A stretch of DNA of 64,000 nt from Myroides sp. WP-1 (GTDB lineage: Bacteria > Bacteroidota > Bacteroidia > Flavobacteriales > Flavobacteriaceae): contig NZ_JACHTC010000001.1 in the NCBI RefSeq assembly GCF_014145635.1, positions 186,001 to 250,000 on the forward strand, in the 5' to 3' direction. Every line of letters starts with the position of its first letter. The first letter of the stretch is position 1. The position numbers and the translations under genes are program-made. The notes under the pieces are model-generated. The model was not told where the DNA came from, made no database searches, and saw only the letters and a program-made list of their open reading frames with translations. Positions 43,244-52,157 of this stretch are shown one piece after another.

Positions 43244-44695
43244 ATGTCATTACACATTTCAAACGAAAGACCACAACCAGATCAAGTATTAGTGGACATT
43301 GCGGATTACGTATTAAACTATGAAATTAAAAATGAATTAGCTTGGAAAACAGCACATTACTGTCTATTAGACACAATCGGATGTGGGTTAGAAGCTTTAA
43401 CATACCCTGCATGTACTAAATTATTAGGACCTGTAGTAAAAGGTACAGTTGTTCCGAATGGAGCAAAAGTACCAGGAACACAATTTCAATTGGATCCGAT
43501 TCAAGCGGCTTTCAACATTGGAACTATCGTACGTTGGTTAGATTTCAACGATACGTGGTTAGCAGCAGAGTGGGGACACCCTTCAGATAACTTAGGAGGA
43601 ATTTTAGCTACTGCAGATTGGTTGTCAAGAACAAACCTTGCAGAAGGAAAAGCACCTTTAAAAATGAAACAAGTTTTAGAAGCAATGATCATGGCGCACG
43701 AAGTGCAAGGGGTGATGGCTTTAGAAAACTCGTTTAACCGCGTTGGATTAGACCACGTATTATTAGTAAAATTAGCCTCTACAGCTGTAGTAGGAAAATT
43801 AATTGGATTAACACGTGATGAGTTGATCAATGCTATATCATTAGCTTTTGTTGATGGACAAGCTTTGAGAACTTACCGTCATGCTCCAAATACAGGAAGT
43901 CGTAAATCATGGGCTGCTGGAGATGCAACATCTCGCGCGGTGCGTTTAGCTTTAATGGCAAAAACAGGAGAAATGGGATACCCATCTGTATTAACAGCTA
44001 AAACATGGGGATTCTATGATGTTTCATTCAAAGGAAATGCATTCAAATTCCAAAGAGATTACTCGTCTTATGTAATGGAAAATGTATTGTTCAAAATTTC
44101 ATTCCCTGCAGAATTCCACTCGCAAACTGCAGTTGAAGCAGCGATGACTTTACACGGAAAATTAAAAGAATTAGGAAAATCAACAGAGGACATCAAAAAA
44201 ATTACGATTCGCACGCACGAAGCTGCTATTCGTATCATTGACAAAAAAGGTCCATTAGATAACCCTGCTGACCGTGACCACTGTATTCAATATATGGTTG
44301 CTGTTCCATTAATCTACGGAAGATTAACTGCAGCAGATTATGAAGACAATATCGCTTCAGATTCAAGAATTGACGTTTTACGCGATAAAATGGAATGTGT
44401 GGAAGATGTTCAATTTACCAAAGATTACCACGATCCAGAAAAACGCTCTATTGCTAACGCATTGACTATCACATTCAATGACGGTTCTACAATTGATGAA
44501 GTAGTAGTAGAATATCCAATTGGACACAAACGCAGAAGAGAAGAAGGTATTCCTGAATTAATCAAGAAATACAAAATTAACTTAGCGCGTATTTACCCAG
44601 AAAAACAACAACGAGTAGTGATGGAAAACTCTTTAGATTACAACACATTAGTTAATCTAAACGTAAACGAGTTTGTTGACTTACTAGTTATCTAA
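43244..44695 (+). CDS. prpD: 2-Methylcitrate dehydratase
   Basis: PrpD dehydrates 2-methylcitrate toward 2-methyl-cis-aconitate. The 483-residue protein belongs to the MmgE/PrpD family: [18 protein letters not shown] near the N-terminus, [33 protein letters not shown] and [15 protein letters not shown]. These segments are those of true PrpD rather than AcnD, an aconitase. So an aconitase encoded elsewhere would complete the isomerisation. It follows prpC by 28 bp and is separated from mmsA by a stable hairpin. Confidence 0.94.
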   Translation: MSLHISNERPQPDQVLVDIADYVLNYEIKNELAWKTAHYCLLDTIGCGLEALTYPACTKLLGPVVKGTVVPNGAKVPGTQFQLDPIQAAFNIGTIVRWLDFNDTWLAAEWGHPSDNLGGILATADWLSRTNLAEGKAPLKMKQVLEAMIMAHEVQGVMALENSFNRVGLDHVLLVKLASTAVVGKLIGLTRDELINAISLAFVDGQALRTYRHAPNTGSRKSWAAGDATSRAVRLALMAKTGEMGYPSVLTAKTWGFYDVSFKGNAFKFQRDYSSYVMENVLFKISFPAEFHSQTAVEAAMTLHGKLKELGKSTEDIKKITIRTHEAAIRIIDKKGPLDNPADRDHCIQYMVAVPLIYGRLTAADYEDNIASDSRIDVLRDKMECVEDVQFTKDYHDPEKRSIANALTITFNDGSTIDEVVVEYPIGHKRRREEGIPELIKKYKINLARIYPEKQQRVVMENSLDYNTLVNLNVNEFVDLLVI

Positions 44696-44703
44696 GCTTA
44701 TAA

Positions 44704-44735
44704 AACAAGAGTTGATTGAAAAATCAACTCTTGTT
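44704..44735 (+). promoter_or_regulatory. Intercistronic hairpin with GAAA tetraloop
   Basis: A perfect 14-bp stem (AACAAGAGTTGATT / AATCAACTCTTGTT) closed by a GAAA tetraloop, 8 bases after prpD. No T run follows, so it looks more like an mRNA-stability or processing element, or partial terminator, dividing the prp and valine halves of the operon. Confidence 0.7.
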
Positions 44736-44763
44736 CCTTACAAGCAACCACCAAACCAAATAA

Positions 44764-46272
44764 ATGATGAATATTATGACACAAAAAATAAAACTATTTG
44801 TAAACGGAGCTTTTACAGAGAGTAAAACAACTGCGTACCTACCTGTAGAGAATCCAGCAACACAAGATATATTAGCAGAAGTTCCTCTAACTCAAATTGA
44901 GGAAATTGATGAAGCAATTGCCTTAGCAGGCGAAGCATTTAAAACGTGGAAAGAAGTAGCAACACCAGAGCGTGCACGTTTATTTTTAAAATACCAACAT
45001 TTATTAAAAGAACATCAACAGGAAATTGCGGAAATTTTAGCCACAGAAAATGGAAAGACATTAGCCGATGCGATGGGAGATGTTTGGAGAGGAATCGAAG
45101 TAGTAGAACACGCTTGTTCTATTCCGACCTTGATGATGGGAGAAACAGTTGAAAATGTAGCTCGTGCAGTAGATACGTATAGTTACATTCAACCGTTGGG
45201 TGTTTGTGCGGGAATTACTCCGTTTAACTTTCCGGCAATGATTCCTTTATGGATGTTCCCAATGGCTATTGCATGTGGAAATACATTTATCCTAAAACCA
45301 TCTGAGCAAGCGCCAATGACGGCAATGAAATTAGCCGAATTGTTTCAACAAGCAGGATTCCCTAAAGGAGTTTTAAATGTTGTACACGGATCTAAAGATC
45401 AAGTGAATCACATCTTAAATCACGAAGATATCCGTGCGATTTCATTCGTAGGATCGGTACCTGTAGCAGAACATGTGTATCGAACAGGAACACACAACTT
45501 AAAACGCGTTCAAGCATTTGGTGGAGCAAAAAACCATATGGTTGTAATGCCGGATGCAAATAAACAACAGGTAATCAATAATTTAGTTGGTGCTTCTTGT
45601 GGTGCAGCAGGGCAACGTTGTATGGCGATTAGTGTGGCTGTATTAGTAGGAGAAGCTCAAAACTGGGTGAATGAGATTAAAGAGGCATTGAGCACAATCA
45701 AACCTGGTGTTTGGTCTGACGATGCGGCAGCTTACGGACCATTAATCAACAAACAAGCCAAAGAAAAAGTATTGCGTTTGATTAAAAGTGGATACGATCA
45801 AGGAGCTGAAGTACTATTAGATGGAAGCGACTGCGTTGTACCTGGTTACGAGAAAGGATATTTTGTAGGACCAACGTTGTTCAATAAAGTAACAACAGAT
45901 ATGGATATCTACAAAGAAGAAATCTTTGGACCTGCTTTGTTATTAGTAACAGCAGATACACTAGATGAGGCTATCCAAATTATAAACAACAACCCTTATG
46001 GAAATGGGACGTCTATTTTTACCAATTCAGGGGCAGCAGCGCGTAAATTCCAACATGAAATCCAAGTAGGGCAAATTGGGGTAAACCTTCCAATTCCAGT
46101 GCCATTGCCGTTTTTCTCATTCACAGGATGGCGAAAATCATTTTTTGGAGATTTACATTCTTACGGAAAACAAGGCGTTCGCTTCTATACAGAGACCAAA
46201 ACGATCACCGCTCGTTGGTTTGAGGAGGATGTACCTGGAGGAAAAGTAAATATGACTATTAATCTTAAATAA
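44764..46272 (+). CDS. mmsA: CoA-acylating methylmalonate-semialdehyde dehydrogenase
   Basis: MmsA oxidatively decarboxylates methylmalonate semialdehyde to propionyl-CoA with NAD and CoA. The 502-residue protein is an aldehyde dehydrogenase: [14 protein letters not shown], the glycine motif [26 protein letters not shown], and the catalytic cysteine in GQRCMAIS. The sequence [20 protein letters not shown] near the end is typical of MmsA. The ATG at 44776 (MTQKIKLF) is an equally good start. Its product feeds PrpC encoded upstream, giving the operon its logic. Confidence 0.94.
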   Translation: MMNIMTQKIKLFVNGAFTESKTTAYLPVENPATQDILAEVPLTQIEEIDEAIALAGEAFKTWKEVATPERARLFLKYQHLLKEHQQEIAEILATENGKTLADAMGDVWRGIEVVEHACSIPTLMMGETVENVARAVDTYSYIQPLGVCAGITPFNFPAMIPLWMFPMAIACGNTFILKPSEQAPMTAMKLAELFQQAGFPKGVLNVVHGSKDQVNHILNHEDIRAISFVGSVPVAEHVYRTGTHNLKRVQAFGGAKNHMVVMPDANKQQVINNLVGASCGAAGQRCMAISVAVLVGEAQNWVNEIKEALSTIKPGVWSDDAAAYGPLINKQAKEKVLRLIKSGYDQGAEVLLDGSDCVVPGYEKGYFVGPTLFNKVTTDMDIYKEEIFGPALLLVTADTLDEAIQIINNNPYGNGTSIFTNSGAAARKFQHEIQVGQIGVNLPIPVPLPFFSFTGWRKSFFGDLHSYGKQGVRFYTETKTITARWFEEDVPGGKVNMTINLK

Positions 46273-46287
46273 GGGGAAGTTCATATT

Positions 46288-47448
46288 ATGCAATTTAATT
46301 TAGATGAAAATCAATTAGCATTTCAAGATGCGGCAAGGAGTTTTGCAGAGAAAGAGTTAGCTCCTTATGCCTCAGATTGGGATGCAAATAAAATATTCCC
46401 ACGTGAAGCGATTCAGAAAGCCGGAGAACAAGGTTTTTGTGGCGTTTACACAAGAGAAGATGTAGGTGGATTGGGATTCACAAGGTTAGATGCCGCTATT
46501 ATTTTTGAAGAATTAGCTGCAGCTTGTCCCTCTACAACTGCGTATATTACCATTCACAATATGGTGACTTGGATGATTGACGAATTTGCAACTGAAGCAG
46601 TTCGTCAAGCTGTCTGTCCACCATTAGCAGCGGGTATCAAATTAGGTTCCTACTGTTTGACAGAGCCTGATTCAGGATCTGATGCAGCTAGTTTAAAAAC
46701 TACTGCAGTAAAACAAGGAGATAGCTACATCCTAAACGGTACAAAAGCGTTTATTTCTGGAGCAGGAGAAAGTGATTTCTTAGTTGTTATGGCTCGTACA
46801 GGAGAAGCTGGTCCTAAGGGAGTCAGTGCTTTTGTTGTTCCAGCAGATGCTAAGGGAATTAGCTTTGGTGAAAAAGAGAAAAAACTAGGTTGGAATACGC
46901 AACCCACGCGTTTTGTATTCTTTGATCAGGTAGAAATACCTGCGGAGAATTTATTGGGTAAAGAAGGCGATGGATTTAAAATAGCTTTAAAAGGGTTAGA
47001 TGGAGGTCGTATCAACGTTGGTATTTGTTCTGTTGGAGCCGCACAAGGAGCTTTAAACCTAGCACAACGTTATATGCATGAACGCATGCAGTTTGGCAAA
47101 TCGCTGGCTCAATTTCAGGCCCTCCAGTTTAAAATTGCCGATATGGTAACTGAACTTGTAGCCGCACGTCAAATGGTGTACTTAGCTGCTTTTAAATTGG
47201 ATTCTAAAGATACCAATGCAACGACGTATTGTGCCATGGCCAAGCGTTTCGCTACAGATAATAGCTTTACTGTTTGTAATGAAGCTTTACAGTTATTAGG
47301 TGGTTACGGCTGTACGCAAGATTTTCCCGTAGAACGATTGATGCGCGATGCTCGTGTACACCAAATTGTAGAGGGAACCAATGAAATTATGAAATTGGTT
47401 ATTTCAAGAAGAATACTAGAAGAAGGCGCAACAGCTGAAATCCGATAA
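46288..47448 (+). CDS. Acyl-CoA dehydrogenase, probably isobutyryl-CoA dehydrogenase
   Basis: A 386-residue flavoprotein of the short acyl-CoA dehydrogenase type. Signatures are GSYCLTEPDSGSDAASL, AFISGAGESDFLVVMART and LLGGYGCTQDFPVERLMRDARVHQIVEGTNEIM; the last is only described here, the catalytic base is the Glu in VEGTNE. The family is broad, but the context among mmsA, hydroxyisobutyryl-CoA hydrolase and hydroxyisobutyrate dehydrogenase points to isobutyryl-CoA to methacrylyl-CoA. It begins 15 bp after mmsA. Confidence 0.88.
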   Translation: MQFNLDENQLAFQDAARSFAEKELAPYASDWDANKIFPREAIQKAGEQGFCGVYTREDVGGLGFTRLDAAIIFEELAAACPSTTAYITIHNMVTWMIDEFATEAVRQAVCPPLAAGIKLGSYCLTEPDSGSDAASLKTTAVKQGDSYILNGTKAFISGAGESDFLVVMARTGEAGPKGVSAFVVPADAKGISFGEKEKKLGWNTQPTRFVFFDQVEIPAENLLGKEGDGFKIALKGLDGGRINVGICSVGAAQGALNLAQRYMHERMQFGKSLAQFQALQFKIADMVTELVAARQMVYLAAFKLDSKDTNATTYCAMAKRFATDNSFTVCNEALQLLGGYGCTQDFPVERLMRDARVHQIVEGTNEIMKLVISRRILEEGATAEIR

Positions 47449-47459
47449 TACCAAATAAA

Positions 47460-48566
47460 ATGAGTTTAATACTAACAGAAATAAAGAATAAAGTAGGTTT
47501 CATAACGTTGAATTCAGAAGCAACGTTGAATTCACTGAATCTGGAAATGATAGAAGCTTTAACAGCTACTATGGCTTCTTGGAAAAATTCGAGTGAGGTT
47601 GCTTGCATCTTTATTCAAGGAGCTGGAGAAAAAGCGCTTTGTGCTGGTGGAGACGTTAGACAATTGTACGATAATATTATCGAGCAACGCAAAGTTGATG
47701 CGACACAAGTACCTGCGGGTTGTTTTGATTTTTTCTCCAAAGAGTACGCTTTAAATTACGACATTCAAACCTATCCGAAACCTATTGTTGTATGGGGACA
47801 CGGAATCGTAATGGGTGGTGGAATTGGCGTAATGGTAGGGGCTTCTCATCGCATTGTTACAGAGCGAAGTAAATTAGCTATGCCAGAGATTACCATTGGT
47901 TTATTTCCAGATGTAGGAGCAACGTGGTTTCTAAATCGCATGCCTTCCGCTTATGGGATGTACCTAGGATTGACAGGTGCTCGTTTAGATGCTGCAGATT
48001 GTCGTTTCTTGGGATTGGCAGATTACTATATCGAATCAACGGCCAAACAAGAGGTAGTAGATGCTTTATTACAAGCTAGTTGGACAACAGAAGTAGCCAA
48101 TCAAATCGATGAAATCTTAGTAAATCTTGCTAAAAAGTATACCCTTGGTGTTTCTCAAGCAGAGGCTCACCAATCGTTTATCAAGCAGTTTGAACAGGTA
48201 AAAACGGTAGATGAATTTCACGCTATTTTAGAAAACTGTTCTGAAAAAGACAGTTGGATTGAAACAGGGGTGCAAAGTTTCATCAAAGGATCTCCTAGTT
48301 CGGCACATATAATCTTTAAACAACTACAAGATGGAAAATCATATAGCTTAGAGCAAGTATTCCAGACGGAATTAAACCTTGCTTGTCAGTGTTGTATTCA
48401 TCCTGATTTTGCTGAAGGTGTACGTGCATTATTAGTAGATAAAGATCAATCTCCTAAGTGGCAACCTGCTACTTTAGAAGATGTTACGTCTGATTGGGTG
48501 GAGGGTTACTTTAAGCCACTTTGGACGAAAGAGAATTGCGTTTTAAAGAATTTAGGTAAAAACTAA
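47460..48566 (+). CDS. 3-Hydroxyisobutyryl-CoA hydrolase
   Basis: HIBCH releases 3-hydroxyisobutyrate from its CoA ester in valine catabolism. The 368-residue protein has a crotonase fold longer than a plain hydratase: CAGGDVRQLYD (61-71), HGIVMGGGIGVM, then EITIGLFPDVGATWFLNRMP with the glutamate and aspartate that distinguish the hydrolase branch. The C-terminal HIBCH extension is present. It is 11 bp from the dehydrogenase before it and 6 bp from the next gene. Confidence 0.92.
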   Translation: MSLILTEIKNKVGFITLNSEATLNSLNLEMIEALTATMASWKNSSEVACIFIQGAGEKALCAGGDVRQLYDNIIEQRKVDATQVPAGCFDFFSKEYALNYDIQTYPKPIVVWGHGIVMGGGIGVMVGASHRIVTERSKLAMPEITIGLFPDVGATWFLNRMPSAYGMYLGLTGARLDAADCRFLGLADYYIESTAKQEVVDALLQASWTTEVANQIDEILVNLAKKYTLGVSQAEAHQSFIKQFEQVKTVDEFHAILENCSEKDSWIETGVQSFIKGSPSSAHIIFKQLQDGKSYSLEQVFQTELNLACQCCIHPDFAEGVRALLVDKDQSPKWQPATLEDVTSDWVEGYFKPLWTKENCVLKNLGKN

Positions 48567-48572
48567 AAGAGT

Positions 48573-49454
48573 ATGGCAAAAATAGCTTTTATAGGCTTAG
48601 GAAATATGGGTGGCCCAATGGCTGCTAACCTAATAAAAAAAGGACATCAAGTAACGGGATTTGATTTAAGTGAAGTTGCTTTAAATCAGTTGGTTGCTCA
48701 AGGTGGTAAAGTTGCTAAATCGGCATTAGAAGTTGCGAAAGGAGCAGAAGTAGTTGTTTCTATGTTGCCTTCTGGAAAGCATGTATCCGATTTATATAGC
48801 CTGGAATTTATGGCTCAATTACAACCTAATGCTGTTATCATTGACAGTAGTACAATCGATGCGGTTACTGCTCGTACTGTTGCAGCTCTAGCAGCTACAC
48901 AAGGACATGCAATGATCGATGCTCCAGTATCTGGAGGCACAGCTGGTGCACAAGCGGGTACCTTGACTTTTATCGTGGGTGGTGCAGCCTCAGATTTTGA
49001 GCGAGCAAAACCAATCTTAGAAGGTATGGGACAGAATATTTTTTACGCTGGTGAATCTGGAGCTGGACAAGTAGCTAAGATTTGTAATAATATGTTGTTA
49101 GCCATTCATATGATTGGTACTTCGGAAGCAATCAATTTAGGTGTACGCCATGGATTAGATCCCAAAGTACTGAGTGAGATTATGCAAAAGAGCTCAGGTA
49201 GAAACTGGTCGTTAGAGGTGTATAATCCCTATCCAGGAGTGGCAGAAAATACACCCGCATCTAAAGGATATGCAGGTGGTTTCGCTGTTGATTTAATGGC
49301 TAAAGATCTTGGACTTGCTGCAGAAGCGAGTTTAGATACAAAAAGTTCAACACCTTTGGGAAATGCTGCACTTAATTTATACAGAATGTGGAGTGAAGCA
49401 GGGAACGGGAAGTTTGACTTTTCGAGTATTATCAAATTTTTAAACCAGCAATAA
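48573..49454 (+). CDS. mmsB: 3-Hydroxyisobutyrate dehydrogenase
   Basis: MmsB oxidises 3-hydroxyisobutyrate to methylmalonate semialdehyde with NAD. It is a 293-residue beta-hydroxyacid dehydrogenase: the N-terminal Rossmann motif IAFIGLGNMGGPMAANL, substrate motif DAPVSGGTAGAQAGTL and the catalytic lysine in GAGQVAKICNNM. The closing KDLGLAAEA segment is typical of the family. Its stop codon overlaps the next start by one base, showing tight coupling in the operon. Confidence 0.94.
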   Translation: MAKIAFIGLGNMGGPMAANLIKKGHQVTGFDLSEVALNQLVAQGGKVAKSALEVAKGAEVVVSMLPSGKHVSDLYSLEFMAQLQPNAVIIDSSTIDAVTARTVAALAATQGHAMIDAPVSGGTAGAQAGTLTFIVGGAASDFERAKPILEGMGQNIFYAGESGAGQVAKICNNMLLAIHMIGTSEAINLGVRHGLDPKVLSEIMQKSSGRNWSLEVYNPYPGVAENTPASKGYAGGFAVDLMAKDLGLAAEASLDTKSSTPLGNAALNLYRMWSEAGNGKFDFSSIIKFLNQQ

Positions 49455-50239
49455 TGATGAATTTTGAAACTTTAATTTACCAACAAGAGGGGTATATTGG
49501 CACATTGACGATTAATCGTCCTGATGCGCTAAATGCGTTGAATGCAACGGTATTGGCGGAATTGAAATCATTTGCAGATCAAGTGAAAGAACAAGGTGAT
49601 ATTCGCGTTTTAATTATTACCGGTTCTGGAGAGAAAGCGTTTGTTGCAGGTGCAGATATCAAAGCGATGCAAAGTATGACTCCAGAAGAAGCAACAGCTT
49701 TTTCTTATACAGCGCAGGCTGCATTCAACGCAATCGAAGCATTGCCTATTGCGGTTATCGCAGCCGTAAATGGATTTGCCTTAGGCGGTGGATGTGAGTT
49801 AGCTTTATCTTGTGATATTATACTTGCGAGTGAAAAAGCAAAGTTTGGCTTACCTGAAGCAACTCTAGGTTTATTGCCTTGTTTTGGTGGAACACAACGT
49901 CTGCCTAGAGCCATAGGTCTTTATAAGGCAAAAGAAATGGTCTTTACAGGAGATTTTTATACAGCAGCAGCTTGTGAAGCAATGGGATTTGTAAATCGCG
50001 TTATTCCAGCTGATGAGTTGTTGAATCAAGCAAATGCAATGGCTCAAAAAATTGCTTCAAGAGGACCAATTGCTGTTGCAAAAGCAAAAGATTCTATGCA
50101 TACAGGATTCGACCTTTCACTTGCTGAAGGATTGAAGCAAGAAGGTGCTTTATTTGGTACTTTGTTTCATACCGAAGATCAAAAAGAAGGAATTGGGGCT
50201 TTTGTAGAAAAAAGAACACCTGATTTTAAAGGAAAATAA
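49454..50239 (+). CDS. Enoyl-CoA hydratase-family protein, probably methacrylyl-CoA hydratase
   Basis: A crotonase-fold enzyme of 261 residues. The oxyanion-hole and catalytic segments are KAFVAGADIKAMQ (about 61-73) and ALGGGCELALSCDI, with the two catalytic glutamates in GGGCELA and the LPEATLGLLPCFGGTQRLPR region. As the last gene of the valine operon it can supply the only otherwise missing step, hydration of methacrylyl-CoA to 3-hydroxyisobutyryl-CoA, though such enzymes are broadly specific. The next ATG, one codon on, is an equal start. A strong terminator follows. Confidence 0.9.
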   Translation: MMNFETLIYQQEGYIGTLTINRPDALNALNATVLAELKSFADQVKEQGDIRVLIITGSGEKAFVAGADIKAMQSMTPEEATAFSYTAQAAFNAIEALPIAVIAAVNGFALGGGCELALSCDIILASEKAKFGLPEATLGLLPCFGGTQRLPRAIGLYKAKEMVFTGDFYTAAACEAMGFVNRVIPADELLNQANAMAQKIASRGPIAVAKAKDSMHTGFDLSLAEGLKQEGALFGTLFHTEDQKEGIGAFVEKRTPDFKGK

Positions 50240-50257
50240 TAGCTTTTAGCTCAAACT

Positions 50258-50293
50258 AAAAGGGCATACTAGAAATAGTATGCCCTTTTTTAT
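50258..50293. terminator. Two-way terminator at the end of the valine operon
   Basis: AAAAGGGCATACT (50258-50270), loop AGAAAT, AGTATGCCCTTTT (50277-50289), with T/A tracts on both sides, between two convergent units. Confidence 0.92.
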
Positions 50294-50307
50294 TGTTAAT
50301 CAAATCC

Positions 50308-51294
50308 TTATAAGAGTTCTTTGCGCAACTGTTCGGCTGATTTTGGCGATAGATAACCTAACGGAATGTCAAATACTGTTTTTGCTCCAATGTGTCCCTC
50401 TTTAGCCATTTTTGCAATTGCACGACTAAAAGCTACTAAAACAGAGGATGTAAACTCTGGATTACTGTCTAGTTTCAAACCAAATTCTATATGTTGCTGA
50501 TTGCCATTTCCCGTTTCTCCAGAACGCAAAACAAATCCACCATGTGGCATAGCGCTATGATTTCGCTTTAATTCATCTTCTGATATGAAGTGAACTGTTG
50601 TATGGTATGGTTCGAAATAATCAGGCATTGTTTTGATTGCTTGCTCAATTTCTTCCTTATTAGCTTGATCTTCAGCAACAACATAACAAACTCTTTCATG
50701 CTTTTCTGCAGCTGTAAAAGAAGGACTCTTCCCTGAACGAACTTCTTCTAATGCTTTTTCAATCGGCAAAGTATATTGCACTCCATTTTTAACTCCATCA
50801 AGACGGCGAATAGCATCCGAATGTCCTTGGCTTAATCCTTTGCCCCAAAAGGTATACGTATCTCCTTGCGGTAAAATGCTCTCGCCTAATAAACGCAACA
50901 TAGAGAATAAACCAGGATCCCAACCCGTTGAAATTAAACTCAACGTTTGATTCGCTTTTGCACATTGATCTACTTGCGCAAAATAAGTCGGAATTTTGGC
51001 ATGTGTATCAAAGCTATCTACTGTATTGAAGTGTGTTGATAGTTGAATAACTTGCTCTGGTAAATCAGTAGAAGATCCTCCACAAAGAATCATCACGTCA
51101 ATTTTTGATTTATAATCAAGTACTTGATCTAAAGCAATAACGCGTGAAGTTGTTACTATACTTTCAGGTGAGCGTCTGGTGAAAATACCTATTAACTCTA
51201 AATCAGAATTTTGCAAAATAGCGCGTTCTACGCCTTTTCCTAAATTGCCGTAACCTACAATACCTATGCGAATAAGGGATGTTGAATGTGTCAT
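50308..51294 (-). CDS. ddh: meso-Diaminopimelate D-dehydrogenase
   Basis: Ddh converts L-tetrahydrodipicolinate plus ammonia directly to meso-diaminopimelate with NADPH, a short route to lysine and peptidoglycan precursor. From the ATG at 51294 the protein has 328 residues, with the N-terminal dinucleotide fold RIGIVGYGNLGKGVERAI and the conserved FDTHAKIP, STGWDPGLFSMLRLL, GLSQGHSDAIRR and MPHGGFV segments. The frame is open 20 codons further, but that region contains the probable promoter. It is transcribed alone, convergent with the valine operon. Confidence 0.94.
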   Translation of the reverse strand: MTHSTSLIRIGIVGYGNLGKGVERAILQNSDLELIGIFTRRSPESIVTTSRVIALDQVLDYKSKIDVMILCGGSSTDLPEQVIQLSTHFNTVDSFDTHAKIPTYFAQVDQCAKANQTLSLISTGWDPGLFSMLRLLGESILPQGDTYTFWGKGLSQGHSDAIRRLDGVKNGVQYTLPIEKALEEVRSGKSPSFTAAEKHERVCYVVAEDQANKEEIEQAIKTMPDYFEPYHTTVHFISEDELKRNHSAMPHGGFVLRSGETGNGNQQHIEFGLKLDSNPEFTSSVLVAFSRAIAKMAKEGHIGAKTVFDIPLGYLSPKSAEQLRKELL

Positions 51295-51311
51295 ACTCGA
51301 ATTTGTTTTTA

Positions 51312-51349
51312 CAATACGATTTGTATTGCATTCAAAGCTGCCAAAAGTA
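51312..51349 (-). promoter_or_regulatory. Promoter box and inverted repeat upstream of ddh
   Basis: TACTTTTG on the minus strand (51342-51349) is an exact -7 box. Between it and the ATG is the inverted repeat CAATAC-GATTT-GTATTG (51312-51328), which could be an operator or a small leader hairpin. Confidence 0.45.
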
Positions 51350-51434
51350 GTCAAAACTTAGGTAGATCTAAAATCTCTGCTCCACTTTATTAGGACGAGA
51401 ACTAGAATTGTAAGACTGAAGTAAAATACTCAAT

Positions 51435-51803
51435 CTATAAATAAGGTTTTTTAAATGCTGGTTCTTGGTCTTTGTGACGTATAATGCGATAACTTTTAAT
51501 GTAATGGTCAAAAGTTGTAACTCCTTCCTTTTTGATTAAAATTTCCTTCTTTTCTCCCTTCCCTAAGGAAAATTGGTCTGAAACTAACTTTTCATTAAAA
51601 ACAGTAACAGCTTCCAATCTGACCATTAGAAGTTTTTCATAATCGGATGACTCAATAAACTTAAAGTCTGTGTTTTTATCCATTTGTTGGGCTCCAAGAT
51701 AATCCACCTGTGTTTTTTTTGTATCAACTTCTAAAGAATCTTTACTACAACTCAGTAGGGTAGTAGAAAAAATAAAGATTAAAAATAAAAGATTGTATTT
51801 CAT
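51435..51803 (-). CDS. Hypothetical lipoprotein
   Basis: A 122-residue protein with a signal peptide and lipobox LLSC (Cys19). The mature part is about half charged residues, with no domain I recognise. The C-terminal end is short and basic (PAFKKPYL). It is flanked by non-coding DNA on both sides and appears monocistronic. A stable hairpin ends four bases before its start codon. Confidence 0.6.
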   Translation of the reverse strand: MKYNLLFLIFIFSTTLLSCSKDSLEVDTKKTQVDYLGAQQMDKNTDFKFIESSDYEKLLMVRLEAVTVFNEKLVSDQFSLGKGEKKEILIKKEGVTTFDHYIKSYRIIRHKDQEPAFKKPYL

Positions 51804-51806
51804 AAT

Positions 51807-51833
51807 AACTAATTTTAAAGAGTAAAATTAGTT
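51807..51833 (-). promoter_or_regulatory. Leader hairpin of the lipoprotein gene
   Basis: A perfect 11-bp inverted repeat (AACTAATTTTA / TAAAATTAGTT), 5-base loop, whose end lies 4 bases from the ATG. It could mask the start codon region or stabilise the mRNA. Confidence 0.5.
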
Positions 51834-52157
51834 GGATTAGGTTTTTTTTGAGCTGTTTTACCGCTATTTAACCGTTGTTTGTGATATATTCGACTAATGA
51901 GATCATGGAGTATTCTAACTTAATTAGAACGTTCTAGTGGTTCAATTAACTATACTAAATAGGGGTTTTAATTCTTCTTCTCATTTTCAAGTAAAACAAA
52001 AAATTTAAAAAAAGAGAAATAGGCTAATAGTGCGGCATTTTCACCTAGTGACCCATTTTAGTTTTTATTAAAGAAAAAAATAATAGAATATTATAATTCC
52101 CTGTTTTATCTAAATGATATATTTGTTTTCTTTTAATTAAAATAAATATATATCTTT
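51834..52157. other. Divergent intergenic region
   Basis: About 320 bp between the lipoprotein (minus) and the S41 peptidase (plus). An exact -7 box, TATATTTG, is at 52118-52125, 32 bp before the S41 ATG. No other structure or gene is recognised. Confidence 0.5.

Noticed and set aside
50308..51354. Upstream start of ddh at 51354
   Set aside because: The additional 20 codons cover the -7 box and inverted repeat and do not look like protein.
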